Source: Nostoc sp. PCC 7107 (GTDB lineage: Bacteria > Cyanobacteriota > Cyanobacteriia > Cyanobacteriales > Nostocaceae). Taken from it: a stretch of 64,000 nucleotides of DNA. Where the stretch lies: the NCBI RefSeq assembly GCF_000316625.1, contig NC_019676.1, positions 5,412,501 through 5,476,500 of the forward strand, given 5' to 3'. The notes under the pieces are model-generated. The model saw only the letters and a list, made by a program, of their open reading frames with translations, did no database searches and was not told the DNA's origin. Positions 10,498-19,107 of this stretch are shown piece by piece. How positions within the stretch are numbered: position 1 is the stretch's first letter; each line of letters starts with the position of its first letter. The translations under genes were made by a program, and so were the position numbers.

Positions 10498-11520
10498 ATG
10501 AATATTTCTATTCTGGTCTTTGGAAGTGATAAATTTGTTGCCCAACTTCCCGATCAGATCCTGGATACAAACGCTTTTAATATAGAAGTTATTGATAATT
10601 TCCATCAAGCAATTTCTAAAATTGAAATTTCTCCGCCTGATGTCATCTTTATACAATCAAGTTTAGATGGAAGTATAGAAATGTGCAGTTGGTTAAAAAA
10701 CCAAAACCAACTATCTTGGTTGTATTGTATCCTTTTTGAGGATCGTTCCTATCAGTTAGCTGCTAAAAGTGAGCAAGATTTGTGTTGGGAATGGGAAATG
10801 ACTGCTACTGCACTCAGACAAGGTGCTGATGCTTATATTTGGCAGTTGACAGATGAGATAATCGCCAAAAATCCTGTCAGTGTAGCAGCGCATCATCAGA
10901 TAATACTATCTCAATTGAATGTTGGTTTACGAAAAGCTCAAAAATATCGTGAACTGATGCGGACAAATGATTTATTATCTGCGATCGCTTTAGCAGATTC
11001 GTTAACAGAAATTAGTAATCGCCGGGCGATGGAATGGGATTTACCTCGACAAGTAAAAAAAGCTAGATCTCAAAATACTCCTTTGAGTTTGATTATTTTA
11101 GACATAGACTATTTCAAAAAAGTCAACGATACTTATGGACATTTAGTAGGCGATCGCCTGTTACAATTATTAGCCTTCAGACTGCGACACAACCTCAGAT
11201 GTAAAGATACGCCATTCCGTTATGGTGGTGAAGAATTTGTAGTTGTGCTAAGTAACACCAGTAGTGAAGAAGCTATGATAGTCGCAGAACGCTTAAATCG
11301 CATAGTTGCAGATCAACCATTTGCCATTGATCAAGGACTAACTATTCCCATTACAATTAGCTTAGGTGTTGCTACTCTCCAAGCTAACGATGATGATAAA
11401 GGTTATAGCTTACTTCATCGTGCTGATCAATGCCTGTTAAATGCGAAAAACTTAGGGCGTAATCAAGTAGTTAGTGGGGAATATACTGATTTCTCCTATC
11501 TTAAAGCCGTATCTTTGTAA
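10498..11520 (+). CDS. Diguanylate cyclase (GGDEF) with N-terminal receiver-like domain
   Basis: 340 residues. Residues 1-125 look like a receiver-type fold but lack an obvious phospho-acceptor Asp signature, so phosphorylation is uncertain. The GGDEF domain starts at about 165 ('LADSLTEISNRRAMEWDL') and holds the metal site 'ILDIDYFKKVNDTYGH', the intact active loop GGEEF (243-247) and, five residues upstream, 'RCKD' (234-237), a match to the RxxD inhibitory site. It should therefore make cyclic di-GMP and be product-inhibited. No EAL domain is present and the neighbours are unrelated. Confidence 0.9.
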   Translation: MNISILVFGSDKFVAQLPDQILDTNAFNIEVIDNFHQAISKIEISPPDVIFIQSSLDGSIEMCSWLKNQNQLSWLYCILFEDRSYQLAAKSEQDLCWEWEMTATALRQGADAYIWQLTDEIIAKNPVSVAAHHQIILSQLNVGLRKAQKYRELMRTNDLLSAIALADSLTEISNRRAMEWDLPRQVKKARSQNTPLSLIILDIDYFKKVNDTYGHLVGDRLLQLLAFRLRHNLRCKDTPFRYGGEEFVVVLSNTSSEEAMIVAERLNRIVADQPFAIDQGLTIPITISLGVATLQANDDDKGYSLLHRADQCLLNAKNLGRNQVVSGEYTDFSYLKAVSL

Positions 11521-11616
11521 ATAAGATATGTAGCTCTACAACTCCATAGTAGATATTTCCGTACAGTGGCGATCGCCTCTCCAGCAGCAAAGATGCAAGG
11601 TGAACACACATCAGCT

Positions 11617-12195
11617 TTACCATTTTTCCGCCCAATAAACAATTTCTGCGGCTGTACTATCAATGGCTACACCGTAGCTATCACCATGATTCCATTTAAA
11701 TCCCGGAGTACCTCTATCCTTCGCATTCAACACTAAGATTTCATAGGAGGGCGGAAAAGATTCCCCTCCTGTATCACCAGTGTAGAAAAAGGTAGTGGGA
11801 ACACCATTAGGGAGGTTGGCGTGGACGTTGGTATCCCCGCCTTGATATTGACGTTTAGCAAGTTTTCTATATTGTGTCAGTAATTTTTGAATTTGTGCTG
11901 GGGATTGTTTTTCTCGCATTTGCAAGAAACTACTAGCTTGGGAAACTCCTGGAGAGTAAGCAATTCGCGCATCCTTTGTGTTCGCTGAAATTTCGCGGGG
12001 AAAATGCTGAATTTCTGCTGGACTTGCCCAAAGTTGATTGCGGATTTCACTGTAGCGAGATGTATTAGTAATAATTTCCGCATCAGTAGTACTACTAAAC
12101 GCTTTTCTGATTAAAAAACTACCGCCAACAATTCCTACACTCCCAAGAGAAAGGAAAACTATCATGGCGGCTTTAGCAAAGTGCGATCGCTGCAT
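11617..12195 (-). CDS. Conserved membrane-anchored protein of unknown function
   Basis: 192 residues. A single hydrophobic segment at about 8-30 ('AAMIVFLSLGSVGIVGGSFLI') follows a short positive N-terminus, as in an uncleaved signal anchor; the rest is a soluble domain. Recognisable pieces are 'SPAQIQKLLTQYRKLAKRQ' (helix) and a Gly-rich C-terminal half with 'FFYTGDTGGESFPPSYEILVL' and 'WNHGDSYGVAIDS'. I do not recognise a family with a known role. It is transcribed alone. Confidence 0.65.
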   Translation of the reverse strand: MQRSHFAKAAMIVFLSLGSVGIVGGSFLIRKAFSSTTDAEIITNTSRYSEIRNQLWASPAEIQHFPREISANTKDARIAYSPGVSQASSFLQMREKQSPAQIQKLLTQYRKLAKRQYQGGDTNVHANLPNGVPTTFFYTGDTGGESFPPSYEILVLNAKDRGTPGFKWNHGDSYGVAIDSTAAEIVYWAEKW

Positions 12196-12345
12196 TGCGT
12201 TGGGTGCTGCTAAATTTCATCGGCATATACCCAACAAATAAACTATATTCGTAAGATTGCGGAGCTACTACTAATAATATTGATGAAATCTTTTTGTAAT
12301 CAGGGAAAATACGAGAGATTTATAAAATTATCGTAAATTGCTTCA

Positions 12346-12373
12346 GTAGAGACGCGATATATCGCGTCTCTAC
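12346..12373. repeat. Perfect 28-bp palindrome
   Basis: A 13-bp arm (GTAGAGACGCGAT) and its exact complement flank a central AT, right after the stop codon of the prenyltransferase gene. No T-run follows, so an intrinsic terminator is uncertain. A GAGACGCGAT-type palindrome is a familiar dispersed element in cyanobacterial genomes. Confidence 0.6.
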
Positions 12374-12375
12374 GA

Positions 12376-13257
12376 TTAAATCCAGCCAACAATCATCCCA
12401 CCCAGTAAAATAAAACCAATCCAGACATTCTGCCGAAACATTTCAGCGTAAGCTACATTCGGTAAATCTTTCTGTTTCAAGCGCCAATACTGCCAAACCC
12501 AGCCAATAGTAGCTAGTGTGAGAGTCATCCAAAAAGCCCAGTGAAGGTGAATCACCATCCCCAGCCAACCTAATAACAAGATTGTGCCAACAAAGAAAAT
12601 ACCGATCGCATCTGAGGCATAATTGCCAAAAAACAAAGCACTAGAATTAATACCTATGCGTCGGTCATCTTCCTTGTCGCTCATAGCATAGACAGTATCA
12701 AAGCCCAATGTCCAGAGTACAGTTGCACCCCAAAGTAACCAAGTTGCTTGGGAAATACTTCCAGTCACAGCACTCCAGCTAATCAACACCGCAAAACCCC
12801 AAGCGATGGATAGTACTAACTGTGGTACAGGAAACACACGCTTTGCCCCTGGATACAGTATAATTACGGGGACGGCGGCAACCGATAGCCAAAAACTGAG
12901 AGAATTAAGATAAAATGCCAGTATGGCGGCACATACCAAAGCAACAATAGCCACGGCAATACCAACTTTAATTGATAAAGCGCGAGAAGCTAAAGGGCGA
13001 TCTCGTGTTCTCTCAACTTCTGGGTCAATATCTTTATCCCACAAATCATTGACCACACACCCAGCTGCACTTGTGGCGAGAGTACCCAACACAATCACTC
13101 CCACCAAAGGTAAAGGCGGTTGGCCAGCAGCCGCCAAGACCGCAGCCCACAAGGCCGGAATCATCAGAATTAACCGCCCTTCCGGTTTATGCCAGCGTAA
13201 AAGCCGGATAATTACAAGCCACACAGGTTCTTGCTTAGGTTCTGGCGTAATCAACAT
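12376..13257 (-). CDS. 4-hydroxybenzoate polyprenyltransferase (UbiA family, plastoquinone pathway)
   Basis: About 293 residues, nearly all membrane helices. The two aspartate-rich prenyl-diphosphate motifs are present: 'NDLWDKDIDPEVERTRDRPL' and 'SDKEDDRRIGINSSAL'. The family transfers a polyprenyl chain onto 4-hydroxybenzoate. In cyanobacteria this is the committed membrane step towards plastoquinone-9. The ATG at 13257 is chosen over the TTG at 13266. The gene stands back to back with ppx, about 290 bp apart. Confidence 0.92.
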   Translation of the reverse strand: MLITPEPKQEPVWLVIIRLLRWHKPEGRLILMIPALWAAVLAAAGQPPLPLVGVIVLGTLATSAAGCVVNDLWDKDIDPEVERTRDRPLASRALSIKVGIAVAIVALVCAAILAFYLNSLSFWLSVAAVPVIILYPGAKRVFPVPQLVLSIAWGFAVLISWSAVTGSISQATWLLWGATVLWTLGFDTVYAMSDKEDDRRIGINSSALFFGNYASDAIGIFFVGTILLLGWLGMVIHLHWAFWMTLTLATIGWVWQYWRLKQKDLPNVAYAEMFRQNVWIGFILLGGMIVGWI

Positions 13258-13544
13258 ATAAATCAAGCAAAATTACTAAATTTTGATAAGTTAATACTTC
13301 TTCACATCTATAGAATAACTTTATTTGTTATTTGTAAAAACACAACCTAAATTTGCAACGATGGATACATATTCATCGTCAAAAAATCAGGGTGTAAGGG
13401 AAAGAATTAATTAACAAGTAAATCATACTGACAAATCAACAAATTCCCTACACCCAGCCCCAACAAGAGTTTCATTCGTTTCAGGGTCTACCATCTCAAC
13501 ACACCATCTTTTATCGTCCTTCCTAAATAGAGAGAGAAAACTAG

Positions 13545-15194
13545 ATGCTAAATTTAGTTTCCGCTGGCTGGGAGAGTATGAACACTCAACCAGTTCAGCA
13601 ACACCGGATTATTGCTGCCATTGATTTGGGAACGAATTCTCTGCACATGGTAGTGGTAAAAATTGACCCTACCCTACCAGCTTTTAGCATTTTTACCAGA
13701 GAAAAAGAAACTGTGAGACTGGGCGATCGCGATTTAGTTACTGGCGATTTAAAACCAGAAGTGATGGCTAGGGCGATCGCCACTTTAAGACGCTTCCAAG
13801 CAGTTGCTAAAACTTTCAATGCCGAAACCATCATTGCTGTAGCTACTAGTGCAGTGCGAGAAGCCCCCAATGGCAAAGATTTTCTCCACAGAATAGATAG
13901 CGAATTAGGTTTAAGTGTTGACTTAATTTCTGGCCAGGAAGAAGCCCGCCGCATCTATTTAGGAGTGCTGTCGGGGATGGAATTTAACAACCAGCCCCAC
14001 ATCATTATTGATATTGGTGGTGGTTCCACAGAAATTATTTTAGGAGACAGCGAAGAACCGCGCACACTCACCAGTACAAAGGTAGGTGCAGTGCGGCTAA
14101 CAGGGGAATTCATCACCACTGACCCCATCAGCAATTCTGAGTTGCAATATCTGCAAGCTTATGTCCGGGGAATGTTAGAACGTTCTGTAGAGGATGTGTT
14201 AGCAAATATTCAGTTTGGCGAATTTCCCCGGTTAGTCGGAACATCCGGCACAATTGAAACTCTCGCCTTAATTGATGCTAGGGAAAAATTGGCGATGATG
14301 CCTTCTAGTCTCAATGGTTATCAATTGAGTCTCCAGGACTTGCAGGGTTGGGTGAATCGTTTGGCAAAAATGACCAATGTCGAAAGAACAGCCATCTCAG
14401 GTATGCCAGAAAAGCGGTCAGAAGTGATTTTAGCAGGTGCAATTGTACTGCAAGAAGCGATGACCTTGTTGGGTGTAGATGCAGTTACACTGTGCGGGCG
14501 GGCGTTGCGCGAAGGCGTAATTGTTGATTGGATGCTGACTCACGGTTTAATCGAAGACCGCTTACGTTACCAAAGTTCCATTCGCCAGCGGAGTGTGCTG
14601 AAACAGGTAAGCAAGTACCACATTAATATTGAACACAGCGATCGCGTAGCTGTCTTTGCCCTGAGTTTATTTGACCAGACTCAAGGCACCCTCCACCACT
14701 GGGGAGAGGATGAACGTCAGCTGTTATGGGCAGCAGCCATCTTACACAATTGCGGACACCATATCAGCCATTCTGCTCATCACAAACACTCCTACTATTT
14801 AATTCGCAACGGCGAATTATTAGGCTATACCGAAACCGAAATCGAAATCATTGCCAACTTAGCCCGTTATCATCGCAAATCTCCCCCCAAAAAAAAGCAC
14901 GAAAATTTCCGCAATTTGTTGAGTAAAAATCATCGGCAAGTCGTCTGTCAATTAAGTGCAATTTTACGATTAGCCGTCGCCCTAGATAGACGACAAATCG
15001 GTGCAATATCTCAGGTTAAGTTTAGGTATTATCCTGATGTGCAAGAAGTTTATCTATCGATTTTCCCCTCTCATCCTGATGATGACTGTTCCTTAGAAAT
15101 GTGGAGTTTAGATTACAAAAAAAACGTGTTTGAAGCAGAATTTAGTGTCAAGTTAATTGCAAATTTAGAATCTGCTAAAATCGCAATTAACTAA
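13545..15194 (+). CDS. ppx: Ppx/GppA exopolyphosphatase family protein
   Basis: 549 residues. The ASKHA phosphate-binding signatures are seen: 'AAIDLGTNSLHMVV' near residue 25, 'VATSAVREAPNG', 'ISGQEEARRIYLGVLSG' and 'IIDIGGGSTEII'. The C-terminal half has the HD-like helical domain ('ILHNCGHHISHSAHHKHSYYLI') found in long exopolyphosphatases. It trims terminal phosphate from polyphosphate or acts on pppGpp. The start is either the ATG at 13545 or the ATG at 13578 (GGGAG just upstream, then 'MNTQPVQQHRI'); I keep the longer one. It ends before a strong convergent hairpin. Confidence 0.9.
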   Translation: MLNLVSAGWESMNTQPVQQHRIIAAIDLGTNSLHMVVVKIDPTLPAFSIFTREKETVRLGDRDLVTGDLKPEVMARAIATLRRFQAVAKTFNAETIIAVATSAVREAPNGKDFLHRIDSELGLSVDLISGQEEARRIYLGVLSGMEFNNQPHIIIDIGGGSTEIILGDSEEPRTLTSTKVGAVRLTGEFITTDPISNSELQYLQAYVRGMLERSVEDVLANIQFGEFPRLVGTSGTIETLALIDAREKLAMMPSSLNGYQLSLQDLQGWVNRLAKMTNVERTAISGMPEKRSEVILAGAIVLQEAMTLLGVDAVTLCGRALREGVIVDWMLTHGLIEDRLRYQSSIRQRSVLKQVSKYHINIEHSDRVAVFALSLFDQTQGTLHHWGEDERQLLWAAAILHNCGHHISHSAHHKHSYYLIRNGELLGYTETEIEIIANLARYHRKSPPKKKHENFRNLLSKNHRQVVCQLSAILRLAVALDRRQIGAISQVKFRYYPDVQEVYLSIFPSHPDDDCSLEMWSLDYKKNVFEAEFSVKLIANLESAKIAIN

Positions 15195-15211
15195 CACTAA
15201 TTACCAGAAAC

Positions 15212-15236
15212 CCCCGACTTTTTTGATAAGTCGGGG
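15212..15236. terminator. Hairpin terminator between convergent genes
   Basis: A 9-bp perfect stem (CCCCGACTT / AAGTCGGGG) with a 7-nt T-rich loop lies between the ppx stop and the stop of the convergent ATP-grasp gene. Its position and strength fit a shared, bidirectional terminator, though the trailing T-run is weak. Confidence 0.6.
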
Positions 15237-15252
15237 ATCGGAAACACTCAAT

Positions 15253-16260
15253 TCAATTAGTCTGCATATACATCTGCTCATTCTCTAAAGCTTTGAGAAT
15301 CTTGAAATATAAATTCTCGACTCTTTGTACTTGAGCCTCACCAATAGCAGCATAATGAGTTAAACCAGGAGAACCATTAACTTCGATAATCACATAATTA
15401 TTCATTGGTATAGTTATATCTTCAGTAATAATGTCTAACCCTGACAGTCTTAATCCCATATCTTTGGTGACATTTATCGCTAATTTTTGAAAATCAGGAT
15501 GGATACTTTCAGTCAAATCTAGCCCATCCCCACCACTCGATAAATTGGCATTATCTAACAAATAAACAACCTGATTTTCAGGAATGACACTATCTAACTT
15601 CAGCTTTTGTCGCTTTAATTTTCGTTTGATGCGGAAATCATGAACATCTATATTATTTTTCCTACCATTAGTCGTAAAATCTTTTGATTTTTGCTGTGTC
15701 AGTTCTAAAATAGTAGACTTGCCATCACCAACTACACATAAAGGAATTCTTTGATATACCGCCAGCACTTCATCATCCATGACTACAATTCTGTAATCAT
15801 TACCAACATAAAATCTTTCGACAATTAATCCTGGGGTAATGCGTAAGATTTTTTTCGCAACTTGATAATATTCTGTTTTATTGTAGACTTTAGTCACAAA
15901 TCTACCTTGGCTCAGGTTAATTGGCTTCACAATCACCGGAAAACCTAATTCCTTAGCATAATCAAATCCGGCATCAATATTTCTTTCACTTCCTATTTTT
16001 TCACATAATTTCTTGCTAAAAAACGTTTGCCCTTCAGTCACTTTATATCCAAAATGTTTGAGGAAAAAATTAGAATATGCTTTATCTTTAGCTATTTCGG
16101 CAGACCCAAAACCGTTAATATTTAATTTGCTATGACTAAAACAAGCTTTATTACCATTTTTAAATGTAATGTGTCCAACAAAAGCATATTCAGGGTCTAC
16201 TACAACTACTGCACCTATCTGCGGTGCAATTTTTTGAATTATGGATGTTACTAATGGCAT
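15253..16260 (-). CDS. ATP-grasp ligase-like protein
   Basis: 335 residues with the ATP-grasp layout. The lysine-bearing strand 'ELGFPVIVKPINLSQGRFV' (about 110-130) precedes 'LIVERFYVGNDYRIVVMDDEVLAVYQRIPLCVVGDGKSTILEL', and the metal-binding end has 'GLDIITEDITIPMNNYVIIEVNGSPGL'. The middle block is closest to the ATP-grasp module of cyanophycin synthetase and of GshF-type glutathione synthetases. The protein lacks the Mur-ligase half of cyanophycin synthetase, so it is a stand-alone amide-bond ligase. The substrate is unknown. Confidence 0.75.
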   Translation of the reverse strand: MPLVTSIIQKIAPQIGAVVVVDPEYAFVGHITFKNGNKACFSHSKLNINGFGSAEIAKDKAYSNFFLKHFGYKVTEGQTFFSKKLCEKIGSERNIDAGFDYAKELGFPVIVKPINLSQGRFVTKVYNKTEYYQVAKKILRITPGLIVERFYVGNDYRIVVMDDEVLAVYQRIPLCVVGDGKSTILELTQQKSKDFTTNGRKNNIDVHDFRIKRKLKRQKLKLDSVIPENQVVYLLDNANLSSGGDGLDLTESIHPDFQKLAINVTKDMGLRLSGLDIITEDITIPMNNYVIIEVNGSPGLTHYAAIGEAQVQRVENLYFKILKALENEQMYMQTN

Positions 16261-16797
16261 TTCCTGTATCCAAAAGTATAATTCGCGGAAATTCTAACGA
16301 ATTGGTAAGTATTGGTCAATAATATAATAAAAATTAAGCAATTTTTAGGACTTTTTTCTCACTAAATTAAAAAAACCAGCAAATTAATTTAAAAATAAGT
16401 TATGAAAATTAATATTATTTTCTATGATTCCATAGTCTTTTTACTGGTAACTTTTTGTACGCGATGCTTAGGAAGTATATATTGAGACCTGAATATTTTT
16501 TCCGGTTGGTATTAAATGTGCCTGTAGAAGTAAGTAACCTTAGTGGAGATGCCACACTTGTTAATAATTTAAATTTTGGATTTGTTTTTGCCTTCTTTAG
16601 TTGCTAATGAAGGGTTTGAGACCGATCGCCAGTTAAATTTACAAGCTAAGTTATTGTAAAACGCTCCGCGAAATCTTGACAATCCAAAAATAATCGAATA
16701 ACAAGGTGGCAGCAGCTTGAAAAAAGGCGTTAGTGCATCCCCGCCAAGAGAAGTCAGTAACGCCTTCACTGAAAATTACACACGGATATTTTAAATC
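16261..16797. other. Intergenic stretch with an inverted repeat
   Basis: AT-rich DNA without a credible gene. A 7-bp inverted repeat (GGCGTTA at 16726, TAACGCC ending at 16764) lies about 35 bp before the small gene at 16798 and could be part of its leader. A short minus-strand frame at 16569-16769 shows no protein-like character. Confidence 0.4.
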
Positions 16798-17034
16798 ATG
16801 CCACAAAATACGGAATACAAAGCTAATCAAACCGAAAATCAGGCGATCGCCTACAAAGAACGCCTAAATTCTTGGGCAATTGCTCGTTTACAACCAAATG
16901 CCCAAAGAGAAATTGTCGCTCGCTTTCGCAGTCGTTCCGATGCCGATGGTTACATGCAGCGCCTACGTCAAATGATGCCAGAAGCTTCTTTTATGGTTGT
17001 ATTTGATTGTCAACGTGAAGAAGTTGTAGCTTAA
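16798..17034 (+). CDS. Small conserved hypothetical protein
   Basis: 78 residues, hydrophilic, with no membrane segment. The core reads as helix-strand: 'SWAIARLQPNAQREIVARF' then 'SRSDADGYMQRLRQMMPEASFMVVFD', a layout seen in small cyanobacterial proteins that resemble a single ferredoxin-like unit. The codon use and the protein-like pattern support a real gene, although no clear ribosome site is seen. The function is unknown. Confidence 0.6.
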   Translation: MPQNTEYKANQTENQAIAYKERLNSWAIARLQPNAQREIVARFRSRSDADGYMQRLRQMMPEASFMVVFDCQREEVVA

Positions 17035-17216
17035 AGTGTCGATTTGTTATTTAATCTCAAATTTGAAGGATTAAGGGTGCGCTCACCATTATTATTGAGG
17101 TGCGTTACATCCTTATTAACGCGCCAATACTAAATATGTATGAGTATAGGGAATAAGGAGTTGGGAATAGGGAATAGTGAAAAATCATTGTCCCTCATCC
17201 CTCCTCCAGATGCAAA

Positions 17217-18365
17217 CTATTTAGGTAACACTTTCTCCAGTGCTTCTATCAGTCGGTCAACATTTTCCTTACGGCTATTAAAGCCCATCAACCCAACACG
17301 CCACACTTTACCAGCCAGTTCTCCCAGTCCACCGCCAACTTCAATTCCGTGTTCTGTTAACAGCTGTCGGGCAATCGCTTTACCATCCACCCCTTCAGGA
17401 ATGCGGACTGTTGTGAGAGTAGGCAAACGATATTCCCGTTCAACGTGCAAACTCAGTCCTACGTCTTCTAGCCTGTCCCAGAAATATTCCACATTCTTTT
17501 GATGACGTTGCCAGCAATTGGCTAATCCTTCCTCGGCAACTAACCGCAAGGCTTCCCGCAGCGCATAATACAAGTTGATTGGGGCTGTATGATGATAGAC
17601 CCGTTCACTACCCCAATACTTACTCAGCAAAGTCATATCTAAATACCAGTTTCCCACCTTCGTGCTGCGGCGCTGCAATTTCTCCCAAGCACGGGGACTC
17701 ATGGTAAAAGGTGAAGCCCCAGGTGGGCAACCCAAGCCTTTTTGACTACAGCTATAGGCTAAATCTACTCCCCACTCATCTAAAAATATCGGTACACCAC
17801 CAAGACTAGTTACAGTATCTACTAATAACAACGTGCCAAATTCTCGACACAATTCACCAACACCTTCCAATGGTTGACGCGCACCTGTAGAAGTTTCAGC
17901 GTGAACCAAAGCCAAAATTGTTGGGCGATGGGTTTCCATCGCCGTGCGGAGTTCTTCTAAAGAGAAAACTTGCCCCCAAGGTTTGGTAATGCTACGGACA
18001 TCAGCACCATATCGCCCAGCCATATCAACAAGGCGATTACCAAAGTATCCCGCCACGCCGATTAAAATAACATCGCCAGGTTCTACCGAATTAGCGATAG
18101 TTGCTTCCATTGCCGCAGAACCCGTACCACTAACAGCGATAGTTAAAGGATTTTCGGTTTGCCAGACGTAACGCAGTAACGACTGAATTTCATCCATCAA
18201 CCCTAAAAAATCTGGGTCAAGATGCCCTAGGGGTGAGGTATTCATTGCCTGGAGAACTGTAGGATGGGCATTGGAGGGGCCTGGCCCTAACAGTAACTTG
18301 GAGGGGATTTCCAGAGGTTTGAGTTGTAAGCGCTGACTATCATTAATCGAGATGGTTGGCAACAT
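17217..18365 (-). CDS. Alanine-glyoxylate/serine-pyruvate class V aminotransferase
   Basis: 382 residues. The fold-type I PLP enzyme features are clear: 'LLLGPGPSNAHPTVLQAM' at the start, 'AVSGTGSAAMEATIANSV' (phosphate loop), 'LALVHAETSTGARQP', 'LLVDTVTSLGGVP' (Asp that holds the PLP ring nitrogen) and 'SCSQKGLGCPPG' with the Schiff-base lysine. This class makes glycine from glyoxylate in photorespiration. In cyanobacteria such genes are annotated as alanine- or serine-glyoxylate aminotransferase, and the amino donor cannot be settled from sequence alone. Single gene. Confidence 0.92.
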   Translation of the reverse strand: MLPTISINDSQRLQLKPLEIPSKLLLGPGPSNAHPTVLQAMNTSPLGHLDPDFLGLMDEIQSLLRYVWQTENPLTIAVSGTGSAAMEATIANSVEPGDVILIGVAGYFGNRLVDMAGRYGADVRSITKPWGQVFSLEELRTAMETHRPTILALVHAETSTGARQPLEGVGELCREFGTLLLVDTVTSLGGVPIFLDEWGVDLAYSCSQKGLGCPPGASPFTMSPRAWEKLQRRSTKVGNWYLDMTLLSKYWGSERVYHHTAPINLYYALREALRLVAEEGLANCWQRHQKNVEYFWDRLEDVGLSLHVEREYRLPTLTTVRIPEGVDGKAIARQLLTEHGIEVGGGLGELAGKVWRVGLMGFNSRKENVDRLIEALEKVLPK

Positions 18366-18450
18366 AATTTGTTGTTGTCTAGACAGTACTTACCGAATCA
18401 TAGAGCGATCGCATCACCCTTGTATCGTCTTGGGACTAACACATTACCAG

Positions 18451-18505
18451 ATTCCCGAATTCTTAAAGAATTCGGGAATTTTTGATGAAGATATGCTTCA
18501 TCAAA
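18451..18505. other. Two adjacent perfect palindromes
   Basis: The first palindrome (18451-18479) has a 14-bp stem ATTCCCGAATTCTT with its complement and runs into TTTTT, like an intrinsic terminator on the + strand. The second (18481-18505) is a 10-bp stem TTTGATGAAG / CTTCATCAAA with a 5-nt loop. No gene upstream on the + strand needs a terminator, so the pair could form a leader structure for the DUF4189 gene that starts 105 bp later. Confidence 0.6.
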
Positions 18506-18609
18506 AGATGAGTATAAATGCGAATCCTGAAATTAATTAACGTAGCAAATAATAGTTACAACACACCAAAATGTGTTGTAGTCACCACCTAATATTATTA
18601 GGAAATAAT

Positions 18610-19014
18610 ATGTTAAAAGTAGATTTAAAAAAAAGCTTATTGACCGCGATCGCAGTTATCTCTATATTACCTGCAATTAGCCAGACTGCTCAAGCTGGTG
18701 CTGCTAACAATGTATTTGGAGCCATTTCTTATTCTCCTTCTACTAAAGTTTACTCAACAGGAATTGCTAAAACAAAGCAAGCAGCAATCAACGCATCTTT
18801 AAATAAATGTCGCCGTGAGAGTGCAGCTAGAGATTGTACAACACCATTATGGTTTAAAAATGCTTGGGGAGCCTTAGCTGTAGGTTCTGATGGTAGTTAT
18901 GGCACAGGCTGGGGTACTAATCAATCTCTTGCAAAAAAATATGCTGTAGAAACCTGTCAGAAATATGGTGGTGCAGATTGTCAAGTTGTTTTAATTAAAC
19001 AAGCTAGACAATAA
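18610..19014 (+). CDS. Exported DUF4189 domain protein
   Basis: 134 residues from the ATG at 18610, which has AGGAA 6 nt upstream; the longer reading from 18571 has no ribosome site. A signal peptide is clear (Lys-rich start, 'SLLTAIAVISILPAISQTAQAG'). The mature part is a compact DUF4189 domain: 'NVFGAISYSPSTKVYSTGIAKTKQAAINASLNKC...' with paired cysteines likely to be in disulfides. The family is secreted and small, with no assigned function. Two palindromes lie upstream and a strong terminator downstream. Confidence 0.8.
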   Translation: MLKVDLKKSLLTAIAVISILPAISQTAQAGAANNVFGAISYSPSTKVYSTGIAKTKQAAINASLNKCRRESAARDCTTPLWFKNAWGALAVGSDGSYGTGWGTNQSLAKKYAVETCQKYGGADCQVVLIKQARQ

Positions 19015-19041
19015 GCTATTTAATTTAAAAATAGACAGATA

Positions 19042-19079
19042 TAAAAAACGCATCCTCTTGTTTGAGAATGCGTTTTTTA
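19042..19079. terminator. Intrinsic terminator, bidirectional
   Basis: A long stem AAAAAACGCAT.CTC / GAG.ATGCGTTTTTT around a TTGTTT loop, with an A-run on one side and a T-run on the other. It serves the DUF4189 gene (+) and, in reverse, the convergent glycosyltransferase gene. Confidence 0.8.
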
Positions 19080-19107
19080 TATCTCGCACTCCTGCACAAT
19101 CATTGAT

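Noticed and set aside
16569-16769. Small minus-strand gene before 16798
   Set aside because: No ribosome site and odd composition; it overlaps an inverted repeat likely to be a leader element.
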